64,000 nt of DNA, from the IMG/VR virus record IMGVR_UViG_3300044712_001937, positions 300,703 to 364,702 of that record, one strand, 5' to 3'. Both the position numbers and the translations under genes were made by a program. How positions within the stretch are numbered: position 1 is the stretch's first letter; each line of letters starts with the position of its first letter. This DNA comes from a virus. Under the pieces are notes generated by a model. The model saw only the letters and a program-made list of their open reading frames with translations. It ran no database searches and was not told the origin of the DNA. Below are positions 33,503-40,888 of the stretch, in pieces.

Positions 33503-33901
33503 TTAAAAATTTAAATCTAATTCACCTTGTTCTGAAAAAACATCCTCACTATATGTAAATTTAATATTCACATTTAATTGATTATCTGAAATAATATTAC
33601 CATAATCATCAGTATTTCTATTAAATGTAACTGAATTTACTGTTAAAGCAGGTATATATAATGCAACAGTTTTTTTAATATCTTGCTCTACATCAACTGC
33701 AGTCATATTATCATTAGGTTCAAAAATATATTTTAATAAATTTGTCCCATAATCAGGTTGATAATATCTTTCACCTTTTTGAGTTAGTAATAATAGCAAT
33801 AAATCTGAAGAAAAAGCTTCTTTAGTTAATGTACTTAACTGAAAATAAGTATTATTAACACTATCATCATTAAGTGGGAATTTAATATTAAACGTTGGCA
33901 T
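33503..33901 (-). CDS. 25: Baseplate wedge protein, gp25/GPW lysozyme-like family
   Basis: 132 aa, as in T4 gp25. Typical of the GPW_gp25 family: an N-terminal beta strand, then LLLLLLTQKGERYYQPDYGTNLLKYIFEP and a VEQDIKKTVALYIPALTVN helix-strand end. It links sheath to baseplate hub in contractile tails. Its own late-type motif lies 15 nt before the ATG. Confidence 0.9.
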   Translation of the reverse strand: MPTFNIKFPLNDDSVNNTYFQLSTLTKEAFSSDLLLLLLTQKGERYYQPDYGTNLLKYIFEPNDNMTAVDVEQDIKKTVALYIPALTVNSVTFNRNTDDYGNIISDNQLNVNIKFTYSEDVFSEQGELDLNF

Positions 33902-33916
33902 TATAATTTAATTTTC

Positions 33917-33925
33917 TATAAATAC
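33917..33925 (-). promoter_or_regulatory. Candidate late promoter of gp25-gp6, GTATTTATA
   Basis: Exact sense-strand GTATTTATA, 15 nt before the ATG at 33901 and 12 nt after the hairpin at 33938-33962. Confidence 0.58.
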
Positions 33926-33937
33926 TTATAAATAAAA

Positions 33938-33962
33938 AAATCCCGACAACTTGCCGGGATTT
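33938..33962 (-). terminator. Hairpin terminator, 8-bp stem
   Basis: AAATCCCG pairs with CGGGATTT around a 9-nt loop; on the minus strand it is followed by a T-rich tract. It lies 27 nt after the stop of the 151-aa gene. Confidence 0.78.
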
Positions 33963-33989
33963 ATATGTATCATTTAAAATGTCAAATAA

Positions 33990-34445
33990 TTATTTCTTTT
34001 TACCTCGCTTACCTTTAGTTAAAGCTTTAGCTTCATCTTCTTCTTGTTTTTTTGCATCAAAAAGAGATTTCACTGACTCATGCAATATTACAATAGACTC
34101 ATGACCAAATTTTTCCAACACACCCCGATATGTACTAAAATTAGGTTTTTCTAATGAAACTGCATCACTTTCAGATACACTTACACCTGCAAGGCATTCT
34201 ATAATAGCCATTTCTTGATGGTCAGCAGGTAATTTATCAAACACTTCTTCATTAAATACAACTGCGAAATTTACACCTTCAGTAATAATTTCAACAAGGT
34301 CGCTCATTTTTACAATTTTATAAAGTTCTTTCTGCTTATTATTACATAGAACTTCAAACTGAATCCAATGAGGAATAGCTGTTTTATCTTTAACACTATC
34401 AAATAACTCAACCATTTCTTCAGATGCTTTTTCAATCTTTGCCAT
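33990..34445 (-). CDS. Hypothetical protein, possibly degenerate phage metallopeptidase-like (151 aa)
   Basis: Alpha/beta protein with a middle pattern VFNEEVFDKLPADHQEMAII followed by ECLAGVSVSE, which resembles putative phage metallopeptidases in the place where their HELxH motif should be, but no His pair is present. A conserved-looking YRGVLEKFGHESIVILHESV follows; the Lys-rich C-terminus (TKGKRGKKK) may bind nucleic acid. The family assignment is weak. In a virion-gene context it may be a structural or head-packaged protein. The 153-aa gene precedes it by 11 nt. Confidence 0.5.
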   Translation of the reverse strand: MAKIEKASEEMVELFDSVKDKTAIPHWIQFEVLCNNKQKELYKIVKMSDLVEIITEGVNFAVVFNEEVFDKLPADHQEMAIIECLAGVSVSESDAVSLEKPNFSTYRGVLEKFGHESIVILHESVKSLFDAKKQEEDEAKALTKGKRGKKK

Positions 34446-34456
34446 AAAATTTAATT

Positions 34457-34918
34457 TTAATTGTTAATAATAGAACTATATTTAGATTTAATTTCATCAA
34501 CTTTTAATTTTAAGCTTGTATATATTGGATTATCCCATTTATCTTTTAAATTGTCATCAAGCTCATTAACATAAGAGAACATATCGATAACACAAGCCAT
34601 TACAGTGTCTTCAATATCTATTAAGTTAGCTAAAAATTTATTAGCTGCATCTTTTTGTCTAATTAATTCCATTTCTTTATCATATTTTGAATTAATCTCT
34701 GCAACTTCTTCTTTACTAACTGTTTTTACACCATCAGCTTTAGCAGTTTCAATTATTTTTTCATTTAAAGCACTTAATTCTTCTTCAGAAGAAAAATTAA
34801 CACCAAATTTTTTAGTTGCCAATTCGTCAACTTCATTAATTTTTTTTGCAGCATCTGAATTAAATTCTCCAGTATCCACTGCTTTTTTCAAATTGTTTAA
34901 AAAATCACTACCAGCCAT
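34457..34918 (-). CDS. Hypothetical helical protein (153 aa)
   Basis: Acidic, predicted all-helical protein (FLNNLKKAVDTGEFNSDAAK, AADANKFL-type helix, VMACVIDMFSYVNELDDNL). No family is recognised. It lies in a tightly spaced row with 33990-34445 (11 nt) and 34932-35885 (13 nt), so the three are probably co-expressed virion or assembly genes. Confidence 0.5.
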   Translation of the reverse strand: MAGSDFLNNLKKAVDTGEFNSDAAKKINEVDELATKKFGVNFSSEEELSALNEKIIETAKADGVKTVSKEEVAEINSKYDKEMELIRQKDAANKFLANLIDIEDTVMACVIDMFSYVNELDDNLKDKWDNPIYTSLKLKVDEIKSKYSSIINN

Positions 34919-34931
34919 TTTATTTTCACTT

Positions 34932-35885
34932 TTATTTTACGCTTACAGTTTCCATCTCAATTCCTTGAAATTTCAATACATCATAAGCATCATTATGTTT
35001 AATTCTTTTTTTAAATTCGATAATACCAAAACCCATTAATTCTCCATAATCATTTCTGACAAATATACTTTTAATATTTATAATTTCCTTAAAAATTTCT
35101 GAATTTTCATCTAATTCATCAGTTTTAAATTTCAAAGGTATAAAAAATTCTAATTGTCTATATTCAAAACCAATTTTCTTTACATGTAAAAATTCACTTA
35201 ATTGTTCAATTTTATTTACAACATCATTATTATCTCGTTGAACCTTAATTGGAAATTTAAACGATTTAGATTTATTAGCGATATCCATAACTTGATATTC
35301 ATCGCTTTCAACATCTTCATCTAAACAAGATTCTGCAGGTTCAATTATTTTATTACCACTTTTTTCAACAACGCTCATAATATCTGCTAAACCTACTTCA
35401 ATTGGGTGATTATTAAATATATAAACTAATTCGTAATCATCGTCTTTAGTTCGTCTGGCTTCTGTTTCAATTGCCAAAACTTCACCTAAAGTTTTTCCAG
35501 CATGTTTATGTTTATCATCAAAAAACCCAAAATGTTCATAACGTCTACCCCAAGCATCTTTATCTTGACCATATGACATATGATATTTATCTGCAGTAGT
35601 TGCAATTTTACGTGGAGATGCTTTTTTCATAAATGCATCCGCTTTTTTCAACACCTCATAATAATCTTTTGTATATTTTTCATCAGTTTGACCTGCATAA
35701 AATTTTTCAAGTACCGGATTATGATGAAGTTTTCTTGTCTCTTTTTTATCTGTTTCCTTTAAATCATTAGGGTCAGCTTTAAGAATGTCTACTTCAGTAT
35801 TACGTAATGCAATACTGAAATAAACCATAATTGTACGAAATTTAATATAAAGCCAAAGTATGAAATTTTGAATAATTCTTTTCAA
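34932..35885 (-). CDS. Hypothetical structural-region protein (317 aa)
   Basis: The ATG at 35885 gives a hydrophobic N-terminus (MKRIIQNFILWLYIKFR); an ATG at 35828 (MVYFSIALRNTEVDIL) is an alternative that would drop it. The body has a basic region (KIATTADKYHMSYGQDKDAW, GRRYEHFGFFDDKHKH), a strand pattern YELVYIFNNHPIEVGLADIM and a C-terminal alpha/beta domain (FEYRQLEFFIPLKF, LMGFGIIEFKKR). No family is recognised. It is 10 nt downstream of the GT-B glycosyltransferase. Confidence 0.5.
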   Translation of the reverse strand: MKRIIQNFILWLYIKFRTIMVYFSIALRNTEVDILKADPNDLKETDKKETRKLHHNPVLEKFYAGQTDEKYTKDYYEVLKKADAFMKKASPRKIATTADKYHMSYGQDKDAWGRRYEHFGFFDDKHKHAGKTLGEVLAIETEARRTKDDDYELVYIFNNHPIEVGLADIMSVVEKSGNKIIEPAESCLDEDVESDEYQVMDIANKSKSFKFPIKVQRDNNDVVNKIEQLSEFLHVKKIGFEYRQLEFFIPLKFKTDELDENSEIFKEIINIKSIFVRNDYGELMGFGIIEFKKRIKHNDAYDVLKFQGIEMETVSVK

Positions 35886-35895
35886 TTTTTTTATT

Positions 35896-37284
35896 TTAAG
35901 ATACTATTAATGTTTTTGCAACAGCAGCTTCATAAAATTCAACACGTTTTTTAGTAACCTCTGCTAAATTATATTTAACTTTAAAATCTTCATATAAATT
36001 ATCACCTAATTGTTTTCTTAAATCAGCATTTAATATTAATTTTTTAAGATATTTATGCCAATATTTATGTGCATTATCCTTTGCAGGTATTAATACACAA
36101 TTTTCCATATGTTTACCATGAACATTATAAGGAGGTATGTCTGAACATAAGATTGGTAATTTACGTGTCCAACATTCTACTTGTTTTAAGTTAGATTTCA
36201 TTCTATTAAATGAATTATCTGCTAATGGAGCTATAACTATATCAGTTTCATCTAAAACAGTTGCATATGAATTTGCTTTTTGAGTCCAACGTCTTGCAAA
36301 ATTACCTTCATCCTCATACTTAATATTTCTTTCAAAATTCATTAACCATTGAAGATAATCTTGATTTTTAATCATATTATGATTATTTGTTAATATTTTT
36401 TCATAATTATAGTAAACGCTTTCTTCACTTCTAATATCTCTTTGTTGTGATTTAAATACATTACCACGATATTTATCTTTCATATCTTGAGGTAGTTTAG
36501 GAATTTGGTCAACGTCACCTCTTGTTTTATTAATTGCTTTTACAACTTCTGTAGTCCATAATCCCTTTCTTTGTAGTTCAGTAGCAAATTCTTGATTAAA
36601 AGTGATATCAGTAGTATTACCTTCAGTATCCCAACCTGCAATAATTACTTTAAACTTATCTTTCAATTCCGGGTCATTAGATAATACATTAAATACACCT
36701 TCAAGTTGCTCAACATCACCCATATGAGAAGAACCTGCCATATATGTAATTCTTACACGACCATCAGGGTCAGCTTTCCAATTATTTTGGAATTGTTTCA
36801 TCCATATTGGGTCTATTGAGTTATAAAATACACCAATTTTATCGATAGATTTTCCACTTACTTTAGAAATTTCATTTGCAAATAAATCAGTTGTGGTTGT
36901 AACATAATCAGCAATTTTTAAATTTTCAATAATTGGAATATGTAACTTTTTCTCTAAGCTTAAACTATAAAAAGGATGTTTTTTATTTAATTCCCAATAG
37001 TCATCGATATCAGCAATTAAAATAGTTCCAGATTCTCTTAATTCTTTTGCTAATTGAACCATTTGTCTGGTGTCAGATAAAAACTGACGATGATAGTGAA
37101 TTATATGGAATGTTTTTAAATAATCAACAAATTTAGGGTCATTAAAATCTATTTGAGGGTTGATTTCAACATAAAATTTATCTGAATGATTTCTTTCAAT
37201 TTCCATTGCTGGAGTTAGTGTACGAAAATAATTTACACCTGCACCATCAAGATTGTAAAATAAAATTCTAATTTTTCCGTCCAT
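35896..37284 (-). CDS. GT-B glycosyltransferase (GT1/GT4-like)
   Basis: 462 aa. A Rossmann start (KIRILFYNLDGAGVNYFRTL), FHIIHYHRQF, then LIADIDDYWELNK and IADYVTTTTDLFANEI mark the N-terminal domain. ITYMAGSSHMGDVEQLEGVF starts the C-terminal nucleotide-sugar domain, which ends with DIVIAPLADNSFNRMKSNLKQ and the VECWTRKLPILCSDIPPY donor-binding loop, all typical of GT4-type glycosyltransferases. It could modify virion proteins or host envelope glycans. Located downstream of a terminated unit (hairpin 37363-37387) with no clear promoter motif. Confidence 0.85.
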   Translation of the reverse strand: MDGKIRILFYNLDGAGVNYFRTLTPAMEIERNHSDKFYVEINPQIDFNDPKFVDYLKTFHIIHYHRQFLSDTRQMVQLAKELRESGTILIADIDDYWELNKKHPFYSLSLEKKLHIPIIENLKIADYVTTTTDLFANEISKVSGKSIDKIGVFYNSIDPIWMKQFQNNWKADPDGRVRITYMAGSSHMGDVEQLEGVFNVLSNDPELKDKFKVIIAGWDTEGNTTDITFNQEFATELQRKGLWTTEVVKAINKTRGDVDQIPKLPQDMKDKYRGNVFKSQQRDIRSEESVYYNYEKILTNNHNMIKNQDYLQWLMNFERNIKYEDEGNFARRWTQKANSYATVLDETDIVIAPLADNSFNRMKSNLKQVECWTRKLPILCSDIPPYNVHGKHMENCVLIPAKDNAHKYWHKYLKKLILNADLRKQLGDNLYEDFKVKYNLAEVTKKRVEFYEAAVAKTLIVS

Positions 37285-37362
37285 ATTAGCTATAATATTA
37301 TAATATAATGTAATTTACAGTTAATACGAATTCAATTAATTTATCTTGAATTAATAATTAAA

Positions 37363-37387
37363 AAAGCCAGTAAAATTTACTGGCTTT
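37363..37387 (-). terminator. Hairpin terminator, perfect 12-bp stem
   Basis: AAAGCCAGTAAA pairs with TTTACTGGCTTT around a single base; flanked by A/T tracts on both sides. It lies 20 nt after the stop at 37408. The gap 37285-37407 holds no gene; the promoter of the glycosyltransferase is not obvious. Confidence 0.82.
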
Positions 37388-37407
37388 AAAAATAATTCAA
37401 TTTAAAA

Positions 37408-37755
37408 TTATTCAGTTTCTTTTCTCACTTCTCTTTTTTTTATATTTGTTTTAGGAGGTTCTTCAATTTTTTCATTTACATTATTTACTACATTATTAAT
37501 TTTAGGTAATGATATTTCAATCATTGCAGATAAATCAGATTGACTAACTTCAATAACAGTTATTAAATTTTTTACTCTTAATCTATGTACCGATAATGGT
37601 AGTGTTGGTACTGTTAAATAAACAAATTCTCCGGGTTTAATATTTAATGATTTTTTTGTAATTCCATCAACATAATCAACAGTTAATATTGAATTATTTT
37701 TTAATTCACGTTTTCCGAGTGTATTTGTAATGTTTGTTATTTTATATGTGCTCAT
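37408..37755 (-). CDS. Hypothetical small protein with charged tail (115 aa)
   Basis: A beta-rich N-terminal ~75 residues (YKITNITNTLGKRELKNNSI, GEFVYLTVPTLPLSVHRLRV) precede a Lys/Glu-rich, probably disordered C-terminus (PPKTNIKKREVRKETE). Such short beta proteins occur among phage decoration or neck proteins, but no family is recognised. It lies 6 nt downstream of the ParB-like protein and ends the unit at a strong terminator. Confidence 0.5.
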   Translation of the reverse strand: MSTYKITNITNTLGKRELKNNSILTVDYVDGITKKSLNIKPGEFVYLTVPTLPLSVHRLRVKNLITVIEVSQSDLSAMIEISLPKINNVVNNVNEKIEEPPKTNIKKREVRKETE

Positions 37756-37761
37756 ATTTAA

Positions 37762-38592
37762 TTATTTTAATCCTTGTATTAGGTTATCGCCATATTTTAT
37801 ACCATCATAACCATACTTCATTGCTTTTTCAGCAATTGCTTTAGCTTTTAAATTATTTGACGGTACATTATTTTGGCTACTTATTTTTTCAAAATTTATA
37901 TTTGGAAACCATATTTTTGCTAATATATCAACAGGTTGTTGACTTTTTTTTAAAACTAATCCTAATTCATGAGTATCTAATAAATTTTCAAAATCAATTT
38001 GATATCTATCAAATCCATCAATAGGTGCTAATGTAAAGAAATTACCTACTACAGAATTTTCAGAAATAGGTTCTTTTCTATAACCAATAATGGTTTTCTG
38101 ATTTTTCGTTGGATTTTCAATTTGAATATTTTTATTATCTTCTTCTAACGTTGCTAAAAATTCACTATCGCTATTACCCGAATTAATTTGATTATCTTGA
38201 TTAATTACATCTTGTGTTTCAACTTCTTCTAATGAACGAGATTGTTCATACTCAAAAATGTCTTGTATTTTATTCAACAATCTACAAGCATCTTTAAAAT
38301 TCATATCAAGTTTAACGGCTTTTAATGGTTTTTTATCATAAAGAGCACGAGCAAATCTATGATGACCATCACATATTTTATTATCTTCAGCAATCCAAAT
38401 AGGATTTTTATCATCTAAAGTACATTTACCAACTTCATCAGAAAATGTTATTCCTTGAGATGGTTGTAATTCATCCGGAGTTACTTCAATAAAATTATAA
38501 CCAATACCTTCATCATCTAATTTCTGCACAATAACATCATATGGCGCAGACATTTGTGGAAGAAAATATGGTTTATATCTTAAATCAATCAT
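37762..38592 (-). CDS. ParB/sulfiredoxin-like domain plus C-terminal ART-like domain (polyvalent protein)
   Basis: 276 aa. Residues ~1-115 look like a ParB/Srx nucleotide-binding domain: EVTPDELQPSQGITF, then NPIWIAEDNKICDGHHRFAR with the DGHHR motif and a final KAVKL strand. A disordered Asp/Asn linker follows (~120-165). Residues ~165-276 (IIGYRKEPISENSVVGNFFT, then KAIAEKAMKYGYDGIKYGD) resemble ADP-ribosyltransferase-like domains of phage polyvalent proteins, in which GYDGI precedes the last strand. Such proteins are packaged and injected with DNA. The ParB assignment is firmer than the ART one. Own late-type motif 15 nt before the ATG. Confidence 0.62.
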   Translation of the reverse strand: MIDLRYKPYFLPQMSAPYDVIVQKLDDEGIGYNFIEVTPDELQPSQGITFSDEVGKCTLDDKNPIWIAEDNKICDGHHRFARALYDKKPLKAVKLDMNFKDACRLLNKIQDIFEYEQSRSLEEVETQDVINQDNQINSGNSDSEFLATLEEDNKNIQIENPTKNQKTIIGYRKEPISENSVVGNFFTLAPIDGFDRYQIDFENLLDTHELGLVLKKSQQPVDILAKIWFPNINFEKISSQNNVPSNNLKAKAIAEKAMKYGYDGIKYGDNLIQGLK

Positions 38593-38607
38593 CGTATTAT
38601 ATTTTCA

Positions 38608-38616
38608 TATAAATAC
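38608..38616 (-). promoter_or_regulatory. Candidate late promoter, GTATTTATA
   Basis: Exact sense-strand GTATTTATA, 15 nt before the ATG at 38592. Confidence 0.55.
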
Positions 38617-38623
38617 GATGATT

Positions 38624-39193
38624 TTATTTTTTTATTAAATTTTGAATTTCCTCATTAATGATAGATAAAATACTGTTTTTAGTCGATGAAATTAATTCCA
38701 ATTCTCCTTTATCAGCATGATAAATATTAAACACAATACCTTGAGGAATTAAAGGAATTGTTTGCATATAAGATTCAATATCCGAATCTCTATCATCATA
38801 AACATTAATTTCTTCTAATTCAGGATATTTTTTCAAATATTCAAGAATCCTATCACCCTTTGTAAGTTCAATAGTTTTCATATCAACTTTATCAACATTA
38901 ATCATGTTAATATCTAAAACTGCTTGAAGACTTGGGCGTAGTTTCTCTCGTCTGGATGTTAATATTATCACTAATGATTCATCATCTTTAATCGCATCAT
39001 TTAAAATACTAAATATTTTTGGAAATGGTTTAATATTAAATACTGTTAAATCTAAACTTTCAGGTCTTCCCCACCAACCAGAATATGTATAAATTTTATT
39101 ATAAAACTTTTCCCATATCAATTTTCCCTTTTCAAAATTTAAAGTATTAATTAATGTTCCATCAAAGTCGAATGCATATAATCTTTTAATCAT
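38624..39193 (-). CDS. HAD phosphatase of the Swiss-army-knife RNA-repair type
   Basis: 189 aa. The HAD motif I is AFDFDGTLINT (~8-18). It is followed by the diagnostic GWWGRPESLDLTVFNI (~39-54) of HAD domains found in Swiss-army-knife RNA repair proteins (PF10307 family). Motif II is IILTSRRE (~75) and motif IV VYDDRDSDIESY (~130). This family is thought to remove phosphates from RNA ends or small nucleotides. The last 16 residues form the helical tag ILSIINEEIQNLIKK, the same type of peptide as at the start of the 204-aa protein. Overlaps the homing endonuclease by 4 nt. Confidence 0.72.
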   Translation of the reverse strand: MIKRLYAFDFDGTLINTLNFEKGKLIWEKFYNKIYTYSGWWGRPESLDLTVFNIKPFPKIFSILNDAIKDDESLVIILTSRREKLRPSLQAVLDINMINVDKVDMKTIELTKGDRILEYLKKYPELEEINVYDDRDSDIESYMQTIPLIPQGIVFNIYHADKGELELISSTKNSILSIINEEIQNLIKK

Positions 39194-39909
39194 AATAATT
39201 CTTTTTTTAATTTTTCAACAATATTTTCATAATACAATATTCTTATTAATTTAATATTTTCATTAATAACAAAATTATTTTTTATATTATCTCTTATTTT
39301 CTGTAAATCAAATCTGTCTTTTGCTCTCTCTATCGAAATTCCTCCAAAATTTTTAGGTATTAAATGTTGTTCTCCATCATATTCAATTAGAATATTTTTT
39401 TTAATTAAATAAAAATCAAAAGATAATTCTTTAATATTATGGCATTTTACAAATCTTTTATTTATTTCATATTCTATATTATTTTCATCTAGCCAATTTT
39501 TTATTTTTAGTTCGCCATTTGACTTTTTACAAATAGGACATCCATAACCTTTTAAATGACTATGTGGCTGTTGATTAAACCATATTTTATGAATATTACA
39601 AAAAATTTCCATATTATGATTAGTGCCAGAATATGATAGTTTATTATATAAGTAAGAATTACCATGTATTTTCTTAAATCTAAAAAGCATAACATCGTAA
39701 TCAAGCCGTCTTAATTCATCAGAGCATTTCCTACAACCTCTTCCTATTAAATGTTTATAAGGCATTTGTTGAAAAATACCATGTTTATTACAAATTATAT
39801 TAATTTTAGTATGTGCATTAATGTAATTAACTAAATCATAATTATATTTATTATTATGAATATAATTTGCATTTTTTATAAATTTATCAGTTTTAGATTC
39901 ATAAATCAT
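39190..39909 (-). CDS. Homing endonuclease (Vsr-like) with zinc-binding DUF723-type repeats
   Basis: 239 aa. Two ~60-aa repeats of the form HNNKYNYDLVNYI....KINIICNKHGIFQQMP..HL.GRGCRKC (second copy FCNIHKIWFNQQPHSHLKGY, GCPICKK) bind zinc and DNA. A nuclease domain follows (GELKIKNWLDENNIEYEINK, then FDFYLIKKNILIEYDGEQHL). It sits between two genes that overlap it by exactly 4 nt on each side, in the ATGA manner, so it was inserted precisely at an intergenic junction. A selfish element by function; regulation from neighbours' transcription. Confidence 0.8.
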   Translation of the reverse strand: MIYESKTDKFIKNANYIHNNKYNYDLVNYINAHTKINIICNKHGIFQQMPYKHLIGRGCRKCSDELRRLDYDVMLFRFKKIHGNSYLYNKLSYSGTNHNMEIFCNIHKIWFNQQPHSHLKGYGCPICKKSNGELKIKNWLDENNIEYEINKRFVKCHNIKELSFDFYLIKKNILIEYDGEQHLIPKNFGGISIERAKDRFDLQKIRDNIKNNFVINENIKLIRILYYENIVEKLKKELL

Positions 39910-40415
39910 ATATTCAAACTATCATAAGTTAAATTATTAATACTACCAATCTCAATACAATATTTAATGAATATTCGTTTTGGGATTAAATAAATATCCA
40001 TTTCTTTCCAAACACCATTTTCTTGCTCGACATTGCATTTATTTTTTTTCCAAACACCATTATTTAAATTTTCAACAATACAATCATTAATTTTTTGTTT
40101 TTCAATTATAAAACTTTCTTCACCATCAGATATAATCCAGTAATTTGCTTTACTAATTGTAAGTCCAGACAATCTACCATTACATCCTACTTCAATACAA
40201 ATATTTTGTGTTTCTTTAGCTTTATAATCAAATTTACACTCAATAGTTTTAATATTATTTGGATTATTTTCACTTGGAATTATAATATCATAAAAAGAAA
40301 AATCTTCCTTCTTCATATTTTTATATGCTAAAGGAAATTTTTTTTCATTCAAATCTAAAAGACAAAAATCTTCAAATTCAAATCCCATTTTAGATGATAC
40401 TTTCCAATCTGCCAT
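39906..40415 (-). CDS. PD-(D/E)XK-like protein (169 aa)
   Basis: The N-terminal half has a nuclease-like core: MGFEFEDFCLLDL, then FYDIIIPSE (Asp), TIECKFDYKA (ExK) and a strand/helix ANYWIISDGEESFII, as in the PD-(D/E)XK superfamily. The C-terminal half repeats NGVWKKN and NGVWKEM. It may be a structure-specific nuclease or an endonuclease that acts on host or phage DNA. No closer family is recognised. It is 1 nt downstream of the 2H phosphoesterase and 4 nt into the homing endonuclease. Confidence 0.5.
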   Translation of the reverse strand: MADWKVSSKMGFEFEDFCLLDLNEKKFPLAYKNMKKEDFSFYDIIIPSENNPNNIKTIECKFDYKAKETQNICIEVGCNGRLSGLTISKANYWIISDGEESFIIEKQKINDCIVENLNNGVWKKNKCNVEQENGVWKEMDIYLIPKRIFIKYCIEIGSINNLTYDSLNI

Positions 40416-40416
40416 A

Positions 40417-40827
40417 TTATGCAGGTTTTAATGCAGATGCAATTATTTCAGTCGGTTTACCTACAACCATAAATGGTCGTTTTAATGGTTTCCAATCTGT
40501 TAATTCATTCGACATTTTTGGTGTTGCTCCAATCATACGATTAACTGCAATAGTGATATGTGGTTTATTATTTTTACTTGGAAACCCCGATACACCAACT
40601 GCAATAACTTTATCATTTATCGCATAGTCATTAACCATTAATGGAATATTAATACCTTTATTTTTTTCAAACATTGGTTGAATTTCTGGGTCAATATCAC
40701 CTAAATTAATAGTCATATGATGTGCAATAATTTCAAAATTTTCTGGAATTATAGCTTTAAAATATTTAATTAACTTTTCTCTTGAATGTTCATCAAGAAC
40801 AACTGCAGTATAAAGCACTTTGCTCAT
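40417..40827 (-). CDS. 2H phosphoesterase (two HxT motifs), RNA cyclic-phosphate type
   Basis: 136 aa. The two histidine motifs of the 2H superfamily are present in order: HHMTINLG (~40-47) and PHITIAVNR (~90-98). The N-terminus (LYTAVVLDEHSREKLIKYF) is a typical first strand-helix. 2H enzymes include 2',3'-cyclic phosphodiesterases and 2'-5' RNA ligase-like proteins that open or form RNA end linkages; some phage 2H enzymes cut cyclic oligonucleotides used in anti-phage signalling. Its neighbours (HAD RNA-repair phosphatase, CCA-adding fusion) make an RNA-end role more likely. No clear promoter motif in the 61-nt gap upstream. Confidence 0.7.
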   Translation of the reverse strand: MSKVLYTAVVLDEHSREKLIKYFKAIIPENFEIIAHHMTINLGDIDPEIQPMFEKNKGINIPLMVNDYAINDKVIAVGVSGFPSKNNKPHITIAVNRMIGATPKMSNELTDWKPLKRPFMVVGKPTEIIASALKPA

Positions 40828-40888
40828 AAAAAAATGATTGATAAATTTTATTTAGATTAGGTACGATTTTATTTAAAAATTGTTTCAA

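Noticed and set aside
37285-37407. Host- or late-type promoter before the GT-B gene
   Set aside because: TTG-N20-TACATTAT and GTATTAACT each match only partly; neither is strong enough to report.
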